Assembly (NCBI RefSeq): GCF_002531725.1
Contig: NZ_NWSQ01000010.1
Span: 124,001 to 188,000 of the forward strand
DNA length: 64,000 nt
Direction of reading: 5' to 3'
Source: Rhizobium sp. L43
Lineage (GTDB): Bacteria; Pseudomonadota; Alphaproteobacteria; Rhizobiales; Rhizobiaceae
Shown here: piece after piece, positions 34,619 to 42,225 of the stretch
Layout: each line of letters begins with the position of its first letter
Numbering within the stretch: position 1 is the stretch's first letter
Program-made: the position numbers and the translations under genes
The notes under the pieces: model-generated
What the model was told of the DNA's origin: nothing
The model's input: only the letters and a program-made list of their open reading frames with translations
Databases searched by the model: none

Positions 34619-34885
34619 ATGATGGCAAGGTTTGCCGCCGTTCTGCTTGTCCCGCTGCTTGCCGCGCCCGCGGCCGAGGCGGCATCCATCACCAACACCG
34701 ACCCCGCCGCCGTCGTGCTCGTTATCACCGAGAGCGGCCAGCGCGTCGAGGTCGTGGTCGATGCCGGCGCTTCGGAAAACCTCTGCCCTTCCGGCTGCTT
34801 TATGACGACGCCCGACGGCGACCGTATCGGCCTCGATGGTGGCGAGACGATCGACATCGTCAAGGGCTCGGCGGTCGTCAAGTAG
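34619..34885 (+). CDS. Small exported protein
   Basis: An 88-residue protein with a signal peptide ending AAEA-AS. The mature part (ITNTDPAAVVLVITESGQRVEVVVDAGASENLCPSGCFMTTPDGDRIGL) is beta-rich with a CPSGC pair that may form a disulfide. I recall similar short periplasmic proteins in rhizobia without a function. The SD is poor; two adjacent ATG codons (34619 and 34622) could be the start. Confidence 0.6.
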   Translation: MMARFAAVLLVPLLAAPAAEAASITNTDPAAVVLVITESGQRVEVVVDAGASENLCPSGCFMTTPDGDRIGLDGGETIDIVKGSAVVK

Positions 34886-34906
34886 CGCCTGCTGCGTTGA
34901 CCGGGC

Positions 34907-36142
34907 TCACGCTTCTCCTGCGTTTGGAATAATTTCCGGCCGGGCAACCGGGCGCGTCAGCCGCATGATGGCGAGGAAGGTGGCGACGGCGATGCTGCCG
35001 AGCAGCGCTGCGACTGTGAGCGACCAAGACACGCCGATCGTTCCCATCATGAAGGCGAGCGCAAAAGGCGCCGTCGACGAGACGACGAGGCGGGTCGACA
35101 ATACCTGTCCCTGGCGCCGGCCATAACCTTCACTTCCGAACAGCGCCAGGGGCAACGTGCCTTGCACGATGCTGCTGAGGCCCGAGCCGAGGCCGAAGAC
35201 GACGGCGAAGACCAGCGCGCCCGGCACCGATGGGGCGGTTAAGACAAGCACGGCAAGGGCTGCCGGCAACAGCACGGCGGAAATGAGGGCGAGCACCAGC
35301 TGCGGCAGGCCACCGCCGAAGACCATGTTGATGAAGCGGCTCAGCACCTGCGACGGGCCGAAGAGGGTGCCGACCATCACCGCCATGGCGCCAAGACCGA
35401 GGGCCGACATGACGGGCACCATATGGATCAGAAGTGCGGCGTTGACGAAGCTTTCCAGGGCAAAGCCCGCGACCATCAGAATGAAGGCCGGCGTTCGGAT
35501 CGAGGCGGGAAGGCTCGGCTCGATGCGCCTTGCCGCGCTGCCCGCCTCGCGTCTGCCGATGTCGCCGGTGCTGCGCGCCAGCCAGGCATGAATGGGAAGG
35601 CAGACCGCCAAGTTGAGGGCGGCGAAGACGAGATAGACGTTCTGCCAGGACAGCTGCGCGTGCAGCCCCGTGGTGATCGGCCAGAAGATCGTCGAGGCGA
35701 AGCCGGCGATCAGGGTCAGGTAGGTGATGCTGCGTTGGGCGACCCTCGGCCTGATCTGGACGAGCAGGGCGAAGGCGGCGGCATATTGCACGAGGTTCGA
35801 GGCCGTCTCGATGGCGATCAGGGCGGCGACGAAGGCAATCTTTCCCGGCGCGAAGGCGCAGGCGGCAAGGGCTGCGGCGGCAATCGCCGAGCCCGCCGTC
35901 ATGATGCGGCCGGCGCCGAAACGATCGATCCATCTGCCCATCAGAGGGGCGGCCAGGCCGCCGATCAGAAGGGCGGCCGAGAGCGCGCCGAAGATCCACT
36001 CCGATGACCAGTCAAGACCACGGGCCATGTCGGGAGCGAGGATGCTGAAGCTGTAATAAAGCGTTCCATAGCCGATGATCTGCGTGAGGCCGAGCGCGGC
36101 GATGGCGGCTACCGGTGGCCTTTCGGTGCCGTTCGTCGTCAT
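34907..36142 (-). CDS. MFS transporter, last gene of the arsenic operon (ArsK-like?)
   Basis: A 411-residue 12-TM transporter of the major facilitator superfamily: [62 protein letters not shown] spans helices one and two and motif A. The start overlaps the arsH stop as ATGA, so it belongs to the ars operon. An MFS arsenite exporter, ArsK, is known from Agrobacterium ars islands, and this gene could have that job; homology to ArsK was not tested. With aqpS present, arsenite can leave by the channel, and this pump may handle other arsenicals. Confidence 0.8.
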   Translation of the reverse strand: MTTNGTERPPVAAIAALGLTQIIGYGTLYYSFSILAPDMARGLDWSSEWIFGALSAALLIGGLAAPLMGRWIDRFGAGRIMTAGSAIAAAALAACAFAPGKIAFVAALIAIETASNLVQYAAAFALLVQIRPRVAQRSITYLTLIAGFASTIFWPITTGLHAQLSWQNVYLVFAALNLAVCLPIHAWLARSTGDIGRREAGSAARRIEPSLPASIRTPAFILMVAGFALESFVNAALLIHMVPVMSALGLGAMAVMVGTLFGPSQVLSRFINMVFGGGLPQLVLALISAVLLPAALAVLVLTAPSVPGALVFAVVFGLGSGLSSIVQGTLPLALFGSEGYGRRQGQVLSTRLVVSSTAPFALAFMMGTIGVSWSLTVAALLGSIAVATFLAIMRLTRPVARPEIIPNAGEA

Positions 36143-36864
36143 AGGGATTTGAGGCTCACGCGCTGTTCGAGTTTTTCGGCTTCTTCTTTCCGCTCGCTGT
36201 AGCGGTCGGTCAGGTAGTTCGAGGCATCGCGGGTCAGCAGCGTGAATTTTACCAGTTCCTCGCAGACGTCGACGACGCGGTCGTAGTAAGAGGAAGGCTT
36301 CATCCGGCCATTCGCGTCGAACTCCTGAAACGCTTTGGCGACGGAGGACTGATTGGGGATGGTGATCATCCGCATCCAGCGGCCAAGGATGCGGAGCTGG
36401 CTCACCGCGTTGAAGGACTGGGAACCGCCGGAAACCTGCATTACCGCCAGCGTCTTTCCTTGTGTCGGCCTGATCGAGCCGACCGACAGCGGAATCCAGT
36501 CAATCTGCGCTTTCAAGATGCCGCTCATCGCGCCATGCCGTTCGGGGCTGACCCACACCTGGCCTTCCGACCAAGCCGACAATTCACGCAGTTCCTGAAC
36601 CTTCGGGTGGCTCGCCGGTTCCGCGTCGGGCAGCGGCAGACCTTCGGGATTGAAGATCCGCACTTCGCAGCCGAAATATTCGAGCAGCCGCCCGGCTTCC
36701 TGCGCGAGCAGGCGGCTGTAGGACACCGCTCGCAAGGAGCCGTAAAGGATCAGGATGCGCGGCTTGTGCGTCGAGAACGCCGGCCTGAGTGCATCCATAT
36801 CCGGTTGCTGCAGATGCATAGGGGATGCTGCGGGCAAATCAGACAATGCGCTTGCCCTCTGCAT
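36139..36864 (-). CDS. arsH: ArsH, NADPH-dependent organoarsenical/FMN reductase
   Basis: A 241-residue flavodoxin-like protein. The FMN loop is [29 protein letters not shown] near residue 40, with [21 protein letters not shown] and [26 protein letters not shown] following; all are diagnostic of ArsH. Rhizobial ArsH oxidises trivalent organoarsenicals and was first described next to aqpS. The ATG at 36864 has AGAAGG upstream and overlaps the arsC tail by 26 bases. Confidence 0.93.
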   Translation of the reverse strand: MQRASALSDLPAASPMHLQQPDMDALRPAFSTHKPRILILYGSLRAVSYSRLLAQEAGRLLEYFGCEVRIFNPEGLPLPDAEPASHPKVQELRELSAWSEGQVWVSPERHGAMSGILKAQIDWIPLSVGSIRPTQGKTLAVMQVSGGSQSFNAVSQLRILGRWMRMITIPNQSSVAKAFQEFDANGRMKPSSYYDRVVDVCEELVKFTLLTRDASNYLTDRYSERKEEAEKLEQRVSLKSL

Positions 36865-37261
36865 CGAGCACCTTCTCGCCGTCTTCCTTGGCGAAAGCGC
36901 CCTTATGGGTTTCCGGCAGGATTTCCAGGACAAGTTCCGAAGGCCGCGACAGGCGTGTGCCGAGCGGTGTCACGACGAACGGCCGGTTGATCAGGATCGG
37001 CTGCGCCAGCATGGCGTCGAGAAGCTGGTCGTCGCTGAGCTTCGGATTGTCGAGGCCGAGTTCGCCGTAAGGCGTATCCTTCTGGCGAATGGCATCGCGC
37101 ACGGTCAGGCCGGCATCGGCGATCATCTTGATCAGGTCCTGGCGTGACGGCGGGTTTTCGAGATAGTCGATGACATCAGGTTCGATGCCGGCATTGCGGA
37201 TCATCGCCAGCGTATTGCGCGACGTGCCGCATGCCGGGTTGTGGTAGATGGTGACGTTCAT
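36839..37261 (-). CDS. arsC: Glutaredoxin-dependent arsenate reductase ArsC
   Basis: A 140-residue ArsC of the thioredoxin-fold class. The catalytic Cys is in [20 protein letters not shown] (residue 12), and the arsenate-binding arginines are in [21 protein letters not shown]. It reduces As(V) to As(III) with glutathione and glutaredoxin. It overlaps the aqpS stop as ATGA and precedes arsH. Confidence 0.95.
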   Translation of the reverse strand: MNVTIYHNPACGTSRNTLAMIRNAGIEPDVIDYLENPPSRQDLIKMIADAGLTVRDAIRQKDTPYGELGLDNPKLSDDQLLDAMLAQPILINRPFVVTPLGTRLSRPSELVLEILPETHKGAFAKEDGEKVLDAEGKRIV

Positions 37262-37953
37262 AGTTTTGCCTCTGACGACAGGGTTGATGAAGCGCCCGGC
37301 TGCAGCAGCCAGGTGAAGAGGAGAAGGGCTGCGACCGCGCCTGTGATTTCGGCGATCCAGAAGCCGGGAAGATCGATCGGGCGGATGCCGGAGAAGGTGT
37401 CGGTCAGCGACCGGGCGAGGGCTACGGCCGGATTGGCGAAAGAAGTGGAGGCGGTGAACCAGTAGGCGGCGGTGATATAGAGCCCGACCAGCCACGGCAC
37501 CGCCTTCTGCTCGAACCTGATGCCGGCGAGAATGATGGCCACCAGGCCGAAGGTCGCCACACCTTCGGAAAACCATTGCGCGCCGCCGGTGCGCACCTTG
37601 CTCGACATTTCGAGGATCGGCAGGGCGAACATCAGATGGGCGGTGATCGTCCCGGCGATGCCGCCGACGATCTGCGCGGCGACATAGCCGGCGAGATCGC
37701 GTTTCGCCAGCGAACGCGACATCGCAAAGACCAGCGAGACCGCGGGATTGAAGTGGGCGCCGGAGATCGGTCCGAGCACGGTGATCAGCACCACCAGCAT
37801 GGCGCCGGTCGCCAGCGTATTGCCGAGCAGGGCAAGGGCAGTATCCGCAGTCAACGATGCCGCCATGATGCCGGAGCCGACGACGGTTGCGACCAGCATG
37901 GCGGTGCCGAGGGCCTCTGCGACCAGACGGCGCGACAGATCGAAGGACGCCAT
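37258..37953 (-). CDS. aqpS: Aquaglyceroporin AqpS (arsenite channel)
   Basis: A 231-residue MIP channel with six helices and two NPA loops: GAHFNPAVSL near residue 65 and TSFANPAVALARS near 180. In Sinorhizobium ars operons this channel replaces ArsB: As(III) made inside by ArsC leaves down its gradient. It is joined to both neighbours by overlapping codons, between the two arsenate reductases. Confidence 0.95.
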   Translation of the reverse strand: MASFDLSRRLVAEALGTAMLVATVVGSGIMAASLTADTALALLGNTLATGAMLVVLITVLGPISGAHFNPAVSLVFAMSRSLAKRDLAGYVAAQIVGGIAGTITAHLMFALPILEMSSKVRTGGAQWFSEGVATFGLVAIILAGIRFEQKAVPWLVGLYITAAYWFTASTSFANPAVALARSLTDTFSGIRPIDLPGFWIAEITGAVAALLLFTWLLQPGASSTLSSEAKL

Positions 37954-38483
37954 CAGCCGGCCGCCGCCGGTTTTGCGGTCGTGCCTTCCATGGCGCCGAT
38001 CTGGCGCAGGTGCGATTCCAGGGCGAGCTTGTCGATAGAGGAGAGAGGCAGGCTCAAAAAGGCACTGATCCGGTTTTTAAGGAAGCGGGCCGCCTGCGCG
38101 AAAGCACGGCCCTTGTCGACTTCGCTGCCCTCGACGGCAGCGGGATCCTCGACGCCCCAATGGGCAGTCATCGGATGGCCGATCCAGACCGGGCAGGCTT
38201 CGCCATGGGCGCTGTCGCAGACGGTGAAGATGAAGTCCATCTCCGGAGCGCCAGGCTCGGCGAACTCGTCCCAGCTCTTCGAGCGGAAGCCGGCCGTGGG
38301 GTAACCCTGTGCCGCAAGCTCCTTCAGCGCATGGGGATTGACCTCGCCCTTCGGCTGGCTGCCGGCCGAATAGGCCTTGAATCGGCCTTTGCCTTCGGTC
38401 TCCAGGATGGATTCCGCCAGGATCGAGCGGGCTGAATTGCCCGTGCAGAGAAAGAGCACATTGTAAACGCGGTCTGTGGTCAT
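37953..38483 (-). CDS. arsC: Low-molecular-weight phosphatase-type arsenate reductase
   Basis: A 176-residue protein. The P-loop is VLFLCTGNSARSILAESIL (Cys-x5-Arg) and the general-acid/redox region MDFIFTVCDSAHGEACPVWIGHPMTAHWGVEDP, typical of thioredoxin- or glutaredoxin-linked ArsC of the phosphatase fold. It is unrelated to the glutaredoxin-fold ArsC two genes on. The ATG overlaps the arsR stop as ATGA. About 30 extra C-terminal residues exceed the usual 140-residue length. Confidence 0.92.
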   Translation of the reverse strand: MTTDRVYNVLFLCTGNSARSILAESILETEGKGRFKAYSAGSQPKGEVNPHALKELAAQGYPTAGFRSKSWDEFAEPGAPEMDFIFTVCDSAHGEACPVWIGHPMTAHWGVEDPAAVEGSEVDKGRAFAQAARFLKNRISAFLSLPLSSIDKLALESHLRQIGAMEGTTAKPAAAG

Positions 38484-38836
38484 TGCAGTTCCCCCTTGGT
38501 TGCAGGTGTACAGCATGCGGCGACGGCAGCAGCCGGAGCGCAGATCTCCGGATTTCCGCCGCAGCAATCTTCCATCAGGAAGCGGATCAGGCCGCCGAGG
38601 GCCTCGTAATTGGCGGTGTAGATGATCGAGCGGGATTCACGCTGCTGGGCGATCAGCCCCGACCGTTCCAGCTCCTTCAGGTGGAAGGAGACGTTGGACG
38701 GTGAAACCTCCGCCTTCTCAGCGATGGCGCCCGCCGCCATGCCATCGGGGCCTGAGACGACAAGCATGCGGATGATATGCAGGCGCGTTTCCTGTGACAG
38801 CGCGCTGAACGCGACGAGGGCTTGACGTTGATCCAT
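38480..38836 (-). CDS. arsR: ArsR-family metalloregulatory repressor
   Basis: A 118-residue winged-helix protein: ALSQETRLHIIRMLVVSGPDGMAAGAIAEKAEVSPSNVSFHLKELERSGLIAQQRESRSIIY. The As(III)-binding thiols of classical ArsR (CVC in the recognition helix) are absent, but cysteines cluster near the C-terminus (DCCGGNPEIC and ACC), an alternative As site known in proteobacterial ArsR types. A palindrome overlaps its start region, so autorepression is likely. Confidence 0.92.
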   Translation of the reverse strand: MDQRQALVAFSALSQETRLHIIRMLVVSGPDGMAAGAIAEKAEVSPSNVSFHLKELERSGLIAQQRESRSIIYTANYEALGGLIRFLMEDCCGGNPEICAPAAAVAACCTPATKGELQ

Positions 38837-38837
38837 A

Positions 38838-38863
38838 TTTCAATGATCCTTGAATTATTGAAA
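38838..38863. promoter_or_regulatory. ArsR operator candidate between divergent genes
   Basis: TTTCAAT at 38838-38844 and ATTGAAA at 38857-38863 form a perfect 7-bp inverted repeat with a 12-base spacer. It lies between arsR (minus, start 38836) and the DUF6428 gene (plus, start 38879), so one bound repressor would control both directions. Confidence 0.7.
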
Positions 38864-38878
38864 CGAGGATTAGCCGAT

Positions 38879-39400
38879 ATGAACGCGCTCGACAACGGGA
38901 AAATTCGAGAGGACGACATCAGTCTCGGTCTGCTGCTCGATACGCTCGCCGGAGAAAAGGATGCGCCGCTGGTTTTCTACTACGACGGCCAGCCGGTGAA
39001 GCCGGGCTGTCATATCACCGAGGTCAAGGCTGGCCAATTCACAGGCCTCGATTGCGGCGCCAATCCCGAGGCATGGGCGGAGATCTTCATCCAGCTCTTG
39101 GATGTCGCGGGGGGCGGCCGCACGCATATGCCGGCCGGCAAGTTCTATTCCATCATCCGCAAAGTGACGGAGCACGTGCAGCTCGACGGTTCGGCCAAGC
39201 TCACCTTTGAGGTCAGTGACGGCGTGCGGCCGATGCAGCTCTATTGTGCCGCGACACCGGTTCTCAGCGCTGGCGCCGTGCATGTCGAACTGTCGCCGCG
39301 GCTGGCAAGCTGCAAGCCGCGCGACCGCTGGCTGGCGGAGGAAAACAGCAAGGCCGCCGTTTGCTGCGGTCCGGCGGCAACGAGCGGCTGCTGCGCGTGA
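38879..39400 (+). CDS. DUF6428 family protein divergent from arsR
   Basis: A 173-residue soluble protein from an ATG with GAGGA eight bases ahead. The core VFYYDGQPVKPGCHITEVKAGQFTGLDCGANPEAWAEIFIQLLD is the conserved part of this family, which recurs beside arsR genes. The C-terminus is cysteine-rich (ASCKPRD, VCCGPAATSGCCA) and could bind arsenite or a metal; that is inference. It shares the operator with arsR and should be induced with the operon. Confidence 0.78.
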   Translation: MNALDNGKIREDDISLGLLLDTLAGEKDAPLVFYYDGQPVKPGCHITEVKAGQFTGLDCGANPEAWAEIFIQLLDVAGGGRTHMPAGKFYSIIRKVTEHVQLDGSAKLTFEVSDGVRPMQLYCAATPVLSAGAVHVELSPRLASCKPRDRWLAEENSKAAVCCGPAATSGCCA

Positions 39401-39456
39401 TACGAGATTGCGCAGCAGATGCACAGGTGGCGGTCAGATCTTTTGGAAATCCGTTG

Positions 39457-39473
39457 ACTGACCGCCAGTCAGT
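39457..39473. promoter_or_regulatory. Palindromic operator candidate for the DinB-tetR pair
   Basis: ACTGAC and GTCAGT form a perfect inverted repeat around CGCCA. It lies 61 bases ahead of the DinB gene and overlaps a TTGACT hexamer at 39454 that may be the -35 box. The size fits a TetR-family operator, and a TetR gene follows in the same unit. Confidence 0.6.
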
Positions 39474-39533
39474 TGCCTAAATGGAGGCCGTCGGCTTGAT
39501 GCCGGCGCCACCCGTTTACGCCCGGAGATCGCC

Positions 39534-40037
39534 ATGAGCGCGCAGACGCTGTTGAACTCCCTGTTCCGATACAAAGCCAGCGTCGACGACGAGCTTCTCG
39601 ACGCCTTGAAGGCGCTCGGCGCGGAGGCACGATCTGATAATTTTCACTCAGCCCTTCGCGTGCTCAATCACGCTCATCTCGTCGATCGCATCTTCGCCGC
39701 CAACCTGCAGCGGCTGGATCATTCCTATACGGCGAGCTGGAGCAGCGAAGCGCCGCCTTTGGCGCAGCTGTCGGCCGATATCCGGGATGCCGACCGTTGG
39801 TACATCGACTACACCTCGCGCGTAAGCCTTCAGGAGCTGGAGGAGGTCGTCGACTTCACCTTCACCGACGGCGGGCGCGGGCGTATGTCCCGTGAAGAGA
39901 TGCTGGCCCATGTGGTGACGCATAGCGGCTATCATCGTGGGGAAGTCGGTCGCCTGCTGCCTGATATCGAGAGCACCGCAATGCGCGATGTGTTTACCGG
40001 CTACCTGCACAGGACCGATCCCGCGCGCCGTCAGTAA
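39534..40037 (+). CDS. DinB-family four-helix protein
   Basis: A 167-residue protein with the three metal-ligand histidines of DinB/YfiT proteins: H in LRVLNHAHLVDRIF near residue 47, and two in MLAHVVTHSGYHRGEVGRLL near 125-133. Family members are thiol-dependent S-transferases or unknown stress proteins. It begins a two-gene unit with tetR behind a palindromic operator, which would make it inducible by the ligand of that regulator. Confidence 0.85.
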   Translation: MSAQTLLNSLFRYKASVDDELLDALKALGAEARSDNFHSALRVLNHAHLVDRIFAANLQRLDHSYTASWSSEAPPLAQLSADIRDADRWYIDYTSRVSLQELEEVVDFTFTDGGRGRMSREEMLAHVVTHSGYHRGEVGRLLPDIESTAMRDVFTGYLHRTDPARRQ

Positions 40038-40056
40038 GAGGGGACCAGTCCTGCCG

Positions 40057-40671
40057 ATGCCTGAGAACTCTGTTTCAAAACCGAGAACCAAGCCTCCCGA
40101 GGAGCGGCGCGACGAGCTCATGGCCGCGGCCGAGCGGCTGTTTCTGGAAAAGGGTGTGGAGCAGACCACGATCGAGGAGATCACGACGGGGGCAGGGGTC
40201 GCCAAGGGCACCTTCTACCTGCATTTTTCCTCGAAGGCCGATGTTCTCCAGGCCCTGCGCGCCCGCTTTGTGCAAGCTGTGCTGGATGGCATCGTCGCGG
40301 CCGTCGGGGGATGCCGGGAGGAGGACTGGCGCGGCAAGCTGGCCGCCTGGTCGACGGCATGCGCCACGGGTTATCTCGATGCGGCCGGGCTGCATCATTT
40401 CGCCTTCGTGGCGGCACCCCCCGCAACGCGGGAAGGGCTTTCACGCAACATCCTGATCGACCATCTGAGCGAACTCATCGCCGACGGGGCAGGCGAGAAC
40501 GCCTGGTCGGCCGACGATCCCGGCTTCACGGCGGTGTTCTTGTTCAACGCCCTGCACGGCGTCGTCAATCAGCCCGGCATTGCCGAGACGACCTCGGCCC
40601 GTGCCGAATTGCTGCGCGCGATCGAGGCGCATTTCCTGCGCGTGCTGGGTTTGCGGTCAGGCATTGATTGA
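40057..40671 (+). CDS. TetR-family transcriptional regulator
   Basis: A 204-residue protein. The helix-turn-helix is RRDELMAAAERLFLEKGVEQTTIEEITTGAGVAKGTFYLHFSSKADVLQAL near residues 20-70. The ligand domain (HHFAFVAAPPATREGLSRNI, and later FLFNALHGVVNQPGI) is not assignable to a known ligand. It starts 20 bases after the DinB gene. Autoregulation through the palindrome at 39457 is the simplest model. Confidence 0.88.
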   Translation: MPENSVSKPRTKPPEERRDELMAAAERLFLEKGVEQTTIEEITTGAGVAKGTFYLHFSSKADVLQALRARFVQAVLDGIVAAVGGCREEDWRGKLAAWSTACATGYLDAAGLHHFAFVAAPPATREGLSRNILIDHLSELIADGAGENAWSADDPGFTAVFLFNALHGVVNQPGIAETTSARAELLRAIEAHFLRVLGLRSGID

Positions 40672-40938
40672 GGGCCGGTTCGCGGTTGCCGCGTCATTGC
40701 GAGAGCAAGGGATGATGGCGAAAGGCGCCTGCCAAATGCGGCTTGCACCCGGGCGGGTCGTGTTGAAAAGCCTGGCATCGACGGCGAAAGACCCACAAGC
40801 GGCAATGAAATTGGCTTTGGAAAGCAAGGTGGAAATCCTGTCGCAAGTCCGTCCAACCAGTAGAGACCTTATTATTATAGGAGGAACAACCTGCGGCATG
40901 GAAAATCGGCGCTGAAGCGGTAAGCGAAATCGAACCGC
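40672..40938. other. Intergenic stretch, no supported gene
   Basis: A plus-strand frame from about 40711 could encode some 67 residues (MAKGACQMRLAPGRVV and on, ending GGTTCGMENRR), with GCAAGGG just ahead. Its composition is not convincing, I recognise no homologue, and the sequence downstream is a gene remnant. TTATTATTATAGGAGGAACA at 40869-40888 looks like a ribosome site without a following long frame. Confidence 0.3.
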
Positions 40939-41064
40939 ATGCGGCGGCCGGACTCCGCTCAGGATGGCGCGAAGCTGAAGATCAAGGTCCTCGGGTCGAC
41001 CTACAATGCGGCGGTCGTCGGCGAAAGCCCGTTCGATGCGGAGAACGCGGCGCTTCGCGCCTGA
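40939..41064 (+). pseudogene. Remnant of a GcvT/dimethylglycine-dehydrogenase-type C-terminus
   Basis: Forty codons ending in TGA read KLKIKVLGSTYNAAVVGESP followed by FDAENAALRA. This fits the extreme C-terminal barrel of GcvT-domain proteins (aminomethyltransferase, dimethylglycine dehydrogenase), where the pattern is V-LG-xx-xxA-x-V-xxxPxxDPENxRLR. Only the last strand pair remains. It is a leftover of a deleted or rearranged gene. Confidence 0.45.
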
Positions 41065-41208
41065 TTTCTTAATCATATCTGCAAGAAATCGGAGACGGCT
41101 CCATCGGGCCGCTTGTTCGTTTCATATCCAGGCAGCTGATTAATAATTATTCAAATCAATTGATGTACCAATTTGATCCGGGGACAGTTTTTACATCAAA
41201 GGTTTGCT

Positions 41209-42039
41209 ATGGCGTTTCTAGGTATTTCGGGGATGCAATATTCCGGGGAAATGTTCGCCGGCGCGCGCATTATTGTCGCGGAAGATTCCAACGTATTCAC
41301 CTCGATGATCAGCAAACGCCTCAAGGAGCTGTTCGACATTGATGTCGAGATCTGCCGCACTTTCGAGGATCTGCAGTTTTCCTACGACAAATCTTCCGAC
41401 CCGATCACGCTGGCGATCTCGAACATCAACCTGCCCGGCGCCGAAAACGGCGAGGCGCTCGAATATCTGGTCGATCTCTCCATACCCACCATCGTTTTTA
41501 CCGGCACCTTCCATGAAGGCATGCGCGACAAGCTGATGGCCAAGGATATCGTCGATTATATCCTCAAGGACAATATCTTCGCCGTCGACCTTCTGGCGGA
41601 ATCGATCTGCCGGTTCCTGACCAATCATCGCCATCACGTGCTGATCGTCGACGATAGTGCGACGGCGCGCGCGTTGCTGTCGAGCCGGTTGAAACGCTAC
41701 AATTTCCGTGTCAGCACCGCCGAGAACGGCGCCAAAGCGCTGGAGATCCTCAAGGCAAACCGCGATATCGGCCTGATGATTACCGATTACAACATGCCCG
41801 ACATCGACGGCTTCGAGCTGACGCGGCGCATCCGCTCCAATATCGGCTCGCACGAGCTGCGCATCATCGGCGTGTCCTCCTCCTCGAACCGGCTGCTGTC
41901 GGCACGGTTCCTGAAGGCCGGCGGCAATGATTTCATGCTGCGTCCCTTCATCGACGAGGAATTCTACTGCCGCGTCAACCAGAACCTCGATACGCTGCTG
42001 CAGATCCAATCGATGCGCAAGGAGCGGGCGGTTGCCTGA
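41209..42039 (+). CDS. Double-receiver response regulator with a degenerate first domain
   Basis: A 276-residue protein. Receiver 1 (residues about 18-140: ARIIVAEDSNVFTSMISKRL ... DYILKDNIFAVDLL) has Asn where the phospho-Asp should be: AISNINLPGAENGEAL, against VVDLNLPDSPYGEAL in the paralogue at 42226. Receiver 2 (155-270: HVLIVDDSATARALLSSRL; phospho-Asp in LMITDYNMPDIDGFEL; switch region IIGVSSSS; ending FMLRPFIDEEF) is intact. There is no output domain, so it may be a phosphate sink or protein-interaction switch. AAAGG lies six bases before the ATG. Confidence 0.88.
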   Translation: MAFLGISGMQYSGEMFAGARIIVAEDSNVFTSMISKRLKELFDIDVEICRTFEDLQFSYDKSSDPITLAISNINLPGAENGEALEYLVDLSIPTIVFTGTFHEGMRDKLMAKDIVDYILKDNIFAVDLLAESICRFLTNHRHHVLIVDDSATARALLSSRLKRYNFRVSTAENGAKALEILKANRDIGLMITDYNMPDIDGFELTRRIRSNIGSHELRIIGVSSSSNRLLSARFLKAGGNDFMLRPFIDEEFYCRVNQNLDTLLQIQSMRKERAVA

Positions 42040-42225
42040 CGGCTGCTCCAGCATCGATATCGCCAGGCGCCCGGCGATGGCGGTCGGGAACAGTCGTCGA
42101 ATTTTTGCAATTAGAGGTAATTCCGCCCTCATTTGTCCCCTTCACGTGCATAAGCCTCTCGGCTATCGTTCGCCCCGGGGAGAGGGCCGATTCGAGCCCG
42201 TCGGACGTATGGGGGAGTAGCGGCC

